A DNA stretch of 64,000 nucleotides from Achatina immaculata. Taxonomy: Eukaryota; Mollusca; Gastropoda; Stylommatophora; Achatinidae. The notes under the pieces were generated by a model, which did no database searches, had not been told where the DNA came from, and was given only the letters and a program-made list of their open reading frames with translations. Within the stretch, counting starts at the first letter, position 1; every line of letters begins with the position of its first letter. Position numbers and translations under genes: made by a program. The DNA is taken from positions 12,608,303 to 12,672,302 of the forward strand of contig CM019704.1 of assembly GCA_009760885.1 (NCBI GenBank). Direction: 5' to 3'. Positions 28,401 through 37,400 of this stretch are shown piece after piece.

Positions 28401-31400
28401 GTATGATGGCTGACAGGGTTGATAGTATGACGGCTGACAGGGTTGATAGTATGACGGCTGACAGGGTTGATAGTATGACGGCTGACAGGGTTGATAGTAT
28501 GATGGCTGACAGAGTTGATAGTATGATGGCTGACAGGGTTGATAGTATGACGGCTGACAGGTTGACAGTATGACGGCTGACAGGGTTGATAGTATGATGG
28601 CTGACAGGGTTGATAGTATGTTGGCTGACAGGGTTGATAGTATGACGGCTGACAGGGTTGCTGGCCCGGACAGCCCAGTTCAGGGATGCTTTCCCAGTGT
28701 CCATCGGTCTTTCCTGACTGTCAATGGCATCACCATGCTCTGTATGCAGGAAACTCTCTACTGTAGAAAGCGGAACAATAACACAACTCCTTCAGATCAT
28801 CAGAGGAAGTACCCCCATCCCCAGACAAGTGTTTTGGCCCTATTAATACATCAATAAGGCAAAATAAAAATAAACCTTACACTATGCTGAGAAGATAAAG
28901 AATCATAAAAAACAACTGAATTTCACATTTAAAAGATATTTAAGTCTTTTAAAAAAGAAAAGAAATAAATAATTGCCTGGAAGTAGAATTTAAGAACCAA
29001 AAACACTTACCATAATATTCTTCCCCTTCATAAATATCCAAGGCTAGGTTTGGATATATCTTCAGTAAAATCCTGGCCACTTCAAAATGTACAGGTGAAT
29101 CCATCAAAATGAGGAGGTGAAATGGTGTTTCACCAACACCCCCACGCTTGTCAAGATCCCAGCACGCTTCATGTGGTATAAATTTGTTGAAATAATCCTC
29201 TGCATTTTCTGCTTTTAGTTCTTCTTCTTGGGCTTTTTCTGCACCATCCAAACCCTAAAAAGTAGAGTAGACAAGGGCTATGCTAAATATTTGTTTCGTG
29301 GTGGTGTAAGATATGCAATTTTAAGAGAGTTGGTTCATGGTGGTGTAAGATTTTTAGTTCTAGGAGAGTTAGTTCATGGTGGTGTAAGATTTATAGTTAC
29401 ATGAGAGGTGGTTCATGGTGGTGTAAGATTTTTAGTTCTAGGAGAGTTAGTTCATGGTGGTGTAAGATTTATAGTTACATGAGAGTTGGTTCATGGTGGT
29501 GTAAGATTTATAGTTCTAGGAGAGTTAGTTCATGGTGGTGTAAGATTTATAGTTACATGAGAGTTGGTTCATGGTGGTGTAAGATTTATAGTTCTAGGAG
29601 AGTTAGTTCATGGTGGTGTAAGATTTATAGTTCCAGGAGAGTTAGTTCATGGTGGTGTAAGATTTATAGTTCTAGGAGAGTTAGTTCATGGTGGTGTAAG
29701 ATTTATAGTTACATGAGAGTTTGTTCATAGTGGTGTAAGATTTTTAGTTCTAGGAGAATTAGTTCATGGTGGTGTAAGATTTGTAGTTCTAGGAGAGTTA
29801 GTTCATGGTGGTGCAAGATAAACAGTTATAAGAGAGTTAAATCATGGTGGTGTAAGATATACACAGTAATAGGAGAGTTAATTCATGGTAGTGTAAGATA
29901 TACAGTTATTCAATCATTCATTCATTTGCATGTCCCTTGTGGAACTTTGCTTCCCTAACAGCATTCCTGTAGGCCTCTCAGTTGTGAGCACAATGGCCTG
30001 CTGCTGATGCGTCCATTTGCAGATCATCAACGATGTCTTGCAGCCATCTTCGCCTTGGTCTTCCTCTCTTTCTTTTTCCCATTATGTACCCTTCCAAGAC
30101 AGTCTTCTCTAGATTATCATGACGTTTAATGTGTCCAAAATATTTAAGTTTTCTCTCTTTAATCCTCTTTACTAGCCAGCCTTCTCCAATATTAAGTTCT
30201 TGTAGTATAGATATATTTGTTCTTTTTTGTGTCCATGATATTTGAAGAACTCTTCTGTAGCATTTACTTTCAAAGGCATATATGCGTTTCTCACCTGTTT
30301 TGTTAAGTGTCCAGGTCTCACAGGCATATGTTGCGATGGGAAAGATGCATGCCCTTAAAAATATTATTTCTGTGGTTAGGTCCGCTCCTCTCCACAGATT
30401 CTTTAGTTGTTTTACTTTCTGAAGAGCGATAGGTGTCCTCCTTTTAATTTCCCTCATTGTATCTCCACTACTAGTTAGAAGTGATCCAAGATATTCAAAA
30501 CTCTCCACTTCTTTCAATTTTTCCTCATTAATACATATTTCAGCTGCCTTGTTTGTTTTGTCAGTTGTGATTAATTTAATTTTTTTTCCATTAAGATAGA
30601 AGTTTTGCTCTTCGCTGTTCTTACGGACTGACATATTTAGTTTTTCCATTCCTTTTTGTGTTGGGGACAGTAATACTGTGTCATCAGCATATCTAATCTC
30701 TGGTATTTCATAACCTCCAATTGTTATGGCACCATAATATTCTTTGTCAATATCTTCTCTAAAATTCCTCATTATATTTTCAGTATACGAGTTAAATAAG
30801 TAAGGCGACAATATGCACCCCTGTTGGAAATCACATTTTTTTCATTATTTCCCAAAGTTTCTGGTGTTGTACACAATCAAATGCCTTTGAGTGGTCTATA
30901 AAGGATAAATATAGATTCACATTAAACTCTCTGCATTTCTCTATTATTAATCTTAGATTGAATATATGATCTCTTGATCCTCTTCCTTGCCTAAAACCAG
31001 CTTGGACCATATTGATTTCTTCTTCTATTTTCTTATGAAGTCTACCCATTATGATTTTTAACAGAATTTTACTGGCATGACTAATCAGGGCACCACTTCT
31101 GCAGTTTGTGCATAATCTCAGGTTACCCTTTTTTTCTGACAGAGGTATCAATACAGTTTTCTTCCATTCTTTTGGCCAAATACCTGAATGCCATATCTTT
31201 TTACATAGTGCATGAGAGATTGTTGCACATTCCTTTCCTCCTGCTTTAATAAATTCAGCTGTTGTCTCATCACAACCTGGTGCTTTACCATTTTTCAGAT
31301 TCTTTATTGCCCATAAAACTTCTTCTATTGTCGGTTTAGATTCTTTCTCCTCCAATAATAATTCACTGTTGATTTCTGCTTTCATAGTTGGTTGTTTCAC

Positions 31401-34400
31401 ACATTCATCTGCAATATTCCTTCCACCTTTCTAGAATTTCCTTTGTCTCTGTCAAGGTATTCCACATCTCATCACAAATTAGCTTAGGTGTGACATTTCT
31501 CTTCAGTGTCTTCATTTCTTTAAACATTTCACTATCTCTTCCACACTTCTGATGTCCTTCTATTCTTTCACAATAATCTTGTATGTATTGTTCTTCGTCT
31601 TTTCTTATGTTTCTTTGTACTTCTTTTGTTAAAGATTTATATTGCTCTTTTTTTGTTGTTTGTCACTTTCCATTGCATCTTCATTTCTCTACATTGTTTT
31701 ATCAGTTCTAGTGTGCTTGTTGTAATCCATCCATTCTTTTGTGTTTTCTTTACTGGAATCATGTCTTTAGCTGTTTTTAATTAAGATATCTCTCGCCTGC
31801 GTAGCCAAATCATCTGGTGTCATCTCCTCCTGTACAGCCATCAGGAAACCCTGATTGAGGGGCTACACGGGTACTCCACCTTGCCCAAGGGTGTCCTGCA
31901 GACGGACGGAGGTAAGGAGGCATCTTACTTCTCATTTGACAGGGGATACCCCTACCCTGCTATAGCAGTTATAGGAGAGCTGGTTCATGGTGGTGTAAGA
32001 TATACAGTTATAGGAGAATTGGTTCATGGTGGTGTAAGAAATATAGTTATAAGAGAGTTGGCTCATAGTGGCATAAAATTTATAGCTACAGGAGAGTTGA
32101 TTCATGGTGGTTTAAGATTTATAACCATAGGAGAGTTGGTTCATGGTGGTTTAAGATTTATAGCTATAGGAGAGTTAATTCATGGTGATGTAAGATATAC
32201 ACAGTTATAGCAGAACTGATTCATGATGGTGTAAGATATAGAAGAATTAGGTCAAGGTGGTGTAAGATATTGGAGAGTAAATTCATCATGGTGTAAAATA
32301 AAGGAGAATTAGCTCATGGTGGTGTAAGATATAGGAGAGTTAATTGATGGTGATGTAAGATATAGGAGAGTTCATGGTGGTGCAAAATATACAATTTTAG
32401 GAGAGTTAGATATAAATATATAATATTAGGAGAGTTTGTTCATGGTGATGTAAGAAACAGGAGCGTTAGTTCATGGACGTGTAAGATATACAGTTATAGG
32501 AGAATTAGTTCATAGCGGTGTAATATATAGGAGACTTATTTCATGGTAGTTGTGGCAGTATTTCTAAATACTGCATTTGTCAGTATAGAAATTTTTACTA
32601 TCAAAGGGACATAATCAAAAGTAGATTTAGTTCTTAGAATTAGTTTTTAAAGCCCTTGGATGGGTTTAAGGGAAGCTTAGTTATGTCATGTTGACTTCAT
32701 GAGAATTATTAATATTTATTTTTTAAATTCTGTCTAGACAGGTTAAATTTAGTACAGAAAATTTAGACCTTGGAATGTTTTTTTTTAACTCAAGGTCAGT
32801 TATGACATATTAGCTTCATGAGACACTGTGAGCTGTCTAGACTTACATTTAGTAACACAATATATTTAAACTTTGGAATAGTTTTAACACTTTATTACCG
32901 AAGGTCAGTAGACAGACGTCACCTGAAATAAATTTTGAGAAAGTTCAAGGTAAAATACTGTAGGAAGTATTTAAACTTGAGCAACTTTTGTTGGGGATTC
33001 TGTGTAGAATGTTTTGCTGAGTGGTCATTTTTTTCCAGTGGAGTAGTTGCAAGTCAGTTATAGTAATGTAACAGTTTTACCTCAGCATATTGTCCTTTAG
33101 GACAATGTTTTTTTTAACTTGTACTGATATGTAGATGCTAGGAGTGTTGTCCTTGTCAGAACAGATTTCTGTGTTCAGGAGATGTGTTGGAAGTTCACTA
33201 TACTGTAAGTAGTTTTCACATGCTTATTGTTGTCAGGCTTTTCTTCCTCATGGTGCTGACTATGCACCCAGGAAGCTCTTGTATTGCTTGTTAAATCACC
33301 CTGTTATGTTGGCAGTCCATTTTTCTTCCTCAACTCCATCTTCCATCATTTATTTTTTTAATTCAATAAATGTTTGATCTGTATCTTGGAACTTAGTCTA
33401 TTCATTACCTACATTGAGTTCTTATCTGTTAGTCCTGTTGAGTGAATGGGAGTCCTGTACAAGTTTTCATTACATGACATTGTTTTTGTTGTGGCAGTTG
33501 TGAACCTGGCATTGTTGTTGTGTCACTCGGGGTATACCATAGTGACAAGTTTGCCTTTTTGGTAAAGTAGTGTTATCAACTCTTACAGGCAACAACATGT
33601 AAGTCTTTCTAATACAGTGAAAGTCCACACAAAAAAGTCAATACCTCTGACTCTCTGTGTACTGCCACAGAGGCATACACCTACAGTTGATGTCATGTTG
33701 GCACATTTAGTAATATATCAATCTCTCCAGAGAAATACTTTTACATGCTGTAAGATATAGATATAGTTCCAAAACACACAGTGAAGTTGAGGAGATAGGC
33801 ATAGATGAATTATGGAATTCTTACAGCACATCCATAATCACAGCAGCAAAAGCAAGCGCTGGACTGAAAAAAACAAATAGAAAAGCATGGATATCAGAAA
33901 AAAAAACATAGAAGTATATACATGAAAGACGAGCAATCAAATTAGACATGTTGAATGCAAAAACAGAACTTGGAAAAGATCTGGTGAAAGCAACATACAA
34001 AGAACTAGACAAGAAAGTAAAAAGTTCAGCTAGAAGGGATAAAGAGAATACATAGACAATATGGCAAAAGAGGCAGAAAATGCAGCACAAACAGGAGACA
34101 GCAAAACTTTATATAACATACAAAAGAGGCTAACAGGTACTATTACATCTAAAGAGAGACCAATCCTCAGCAAAACTGGAACCCTATTAACATCAAATAA
34201 AGACCAAAAGCAAAGATGGGCTGAACACTTCCAAAAAATACTTAATCGACCACGCCCAAAAGAATTGTTAAACCTTGAAACCGACTTACCAGCCTCACAA
34301 CTAAATGTCAACCTAGATGAAATTACATTGCATGAAATTGAAACAGCAGTGAATTTAATGGCAACAACAAAGCTGCAGGTGAAGATGAAACAAAACCCAA

Positions 34401-37400
34401 AATGCTAAAAGCTATCAATAGTGACAACATGAGACAACTACAGAGAATGTTTAACAAGATTTGGAAAGAAGAAAAGGTCTCTTTTAACTTGAAAAAAGGA
34501 ATCATTGTTAAAATACCAAAAAAAGGCAACCTTAGTGACTGTAACAACTGGAGAGGAGTAACCTTAATATCAGTTGTGTCAAAAGTATTTTGCAAGGTCA
34601 TTTTGAATAGACTTAGATATAGTGGATACTGCAATGACAGAAGAACAAGCAGGACTTCGAAAAGGGAGAAGCTGTCTCGACCAGATCTTTACTCTAAGAA
34701 TAATACTTGAAGAACATATTGAAAAGCAGAAACCATTAATACTGAACTTCATAGATTTTAAAAAGGCATTTGATAGCATACACAGAGATTCATTATGGAG
34801 AATTTTAAGTCTATATGGAATACCATCTAAAATTGTCAGCATCATTAAGGACTTCTACAATGGATATGTTTGTGCAGTCAAGACAGAAGAAGGGATGAGT
34901 GAATGGTTTCAGATTGAAACACGTGTGAAACAAGGATGTATACTGTCTCCTTTACTTTTTTGGGATTACAGTAGACTTCATAATGAAAAAAATGCTGCAC
35001 AGGTAACACAGGTATTGACTGGGTACATGGGACCCAACTAAAAAATCTTGATTTTGCTGATGATATAACTCTTATCAGTAACAATGTGAATTCCATGCAA
35101 GAAAAAACAGATAGCCTGTCTTCACTGCCTAGCAAAATAGGACTTAAAATTAACAAGGACAAAACAAACATAATGAAAATTCCCCTTAATCAAAATGGAA
35201 AAATACACATAGAATGGGCAGATGTTGAAGAAGTCAATCAATTTGCATACCCTGGCAGCTACATAGACCAGGATGGTGACACTAGAAAGGAAGTTAGAAT
35301 CAGAATTGCAAAAGCAGCATCGGTCTTCAAGAATCTTGAGAAATATGGAATTCAAAAGTTATAAGCACAAAAACTAAGTTAAGACTATTCAATTCAAATG
35401 TAATATCCACCCTCATTTATGCATGCGAAAGCTGGAAAACAACTAAAGAAATATACAAGAAATTAGACTCTTTTGAAAACAAATGCCTAAGGAAAATACT
35501 CGTCATCAAGTGGAACGAATTCAAGAACAACACAGAGATAAGACAGATGACTGAACAACAACCAGTCTCATGGGTGATCAGGAAAAGGAGATGGACATAT
35601 GTTGATCACTTGATGAGAAGAAATGATCAGAGAATCCCAAACAAGCTATCAAGTGGAACACAACAGACCTAAGAAAAAGAGGCAGACCGCGTGAAAGTCT
35701 GAAGAGGACACTGTTAAAAGAGGCCAAATTAACAGGCATAAATTCCCTTGGTGAGGTTGAAAGACTCACCGAAAACAGGAAAAATTGGCGAACTACTTTG
35801 CGAGCCCTATGTGACGTTTAATGGCACGAGAAGGATATAAGATATAAGATAAGAAGATATAGGAGAATTAGTCCATGGTGGTGTAGGATATAGGAGAGTC
35901 AGTTCATGGTAGTAAAAGATACAAGAGTTAGTTCATGGTGGTGTAAGATATAGGAGAGTTAGTTCATGGTGGTGAAAGATACAGGAGTTAGTTCATGGTG
36001 GTGTAAGATATAGTAGAGTTAGTTCATGGTGGTGTAAGATACAGGAGAGTTAGTTCAAGGTGGTATAAGGTATACAGTTATAGGAAGTTGGTACATGGAA
36101 GTGTAAGATATAGGAGAGTTAGTTAATGGTGATGTAAAATTTACAGGTATAGGAGTGTTATTTCATGGTGGTGTATGATATACAGATATAGGAGAGTTGG
36201 TTCATGGTGGTGTAAGATTATAGATATAGGAGAGTTAGCTCATGGTGGTGTAAGATATATAGATATAGGAGAGTTATTTCATGGTGGTGTAAGATATAGG
36301 ACAGTTGGTTCATGGTGATGTAAGATAATAGATATAGGAGAGTTATTTCATGGTGGTGTAAGATATGGGAGAGTTGGTTCAAGGCGGTGTAAGATATACA
36401 AAGTTACAGGAGAGTGTATAGTGAAGAAAAATTAATTTAAAAAAAATAATAAAACAATCTCACATTCTCCCAAACAATTTCATCAGGCAAAGGACGTTTA
36501 ACAACACAATCTTGAATGTCAACAAAATATCAAATGTCAACACAGTACAAAATGTCAACACAATATGGAATGTTAACACAGTACTGAATATCATTGTATG
36601 ACCACATATCAACATAATACTGAATGTCAACACTTTACTAAATGTCAACATATTACAAAATCTCAACACAGCATTGAATATAACACAATACTGAATGTCA
36701 GTATAGTTTAAAAGTCAATATAGTATGACATCTCAACACAATACTGAATTCTAACACATTACTGAATGTCAAAATAATACCAAACATTAACACAGCATTG
36801 AATGTAACACAATACTTAATGTCAACATAGTACTAAATATTAACACAGTATTGAATTTCAAATTAGTCATGAATGTTAACACAGTATTAAATGTCAGCAC
36901 AATACTGAATGTTAAAACAGTACTGAATGTCAACACAGCACTGAATGTGTTCATCTTGATCATATTCTATGAAAAATAAGTACATTTTTGTTTATCTGGG
37001 GAATGTATGATGGTCCACCATAGATTAGCAGTATAAGGACCCACTAACCCAGTTTCTCTCTAGCTCACAACATCACCTCCAGCTGAAAGATGGAATCACT
37101 TTACTCTGCTCACAAATAAATGTTTCACTAAACACTCAACATAGGCTATATTAAAAATGTCTATAGGTATGGACTCTCTGTTGAGCAGGAAATACTAAAG
37201 ATGCCTTCTACTCTGTCTAACAAGCTGTCAGAAAACAACAGGAAATACAAATGGTCCCTAATACAGTGTCATATAAGCTGTCAAGAAAAGCTGTCTTTTT
37301 CCATGTGTTCCACATAGTTGATTAACCTCTTTTAAATATTCTGTGAATGACTGTCGTATATAATTTAAATTCACACGTTATAAACCATGTTCTCTTTTCT

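Larger units (their letters stand above)
24745..28704 (-). mobile_element. R2-like (RLE-type) LINE, nearly full length
   Basis: About 4 kb on the minus strand, from a leader with a 24-bp repeat to a 3' end that recurs at 11438-11600 and 28741-28848. The gene order (N-terminal zinc finger, RT, 3' nuclease region) is that of R2-group retrotransposons, which lack an AP endonuclease and usually insert site-specifically. No target site could be recognised at either flank. Confidence 0.85.

Noticed and set aside
28340..28704. N-terminal 130 residues of the R2-like frame
   Set aside because: Most of it is translation of the 24-bp array; the true protein more likely starts near the zinc finger.
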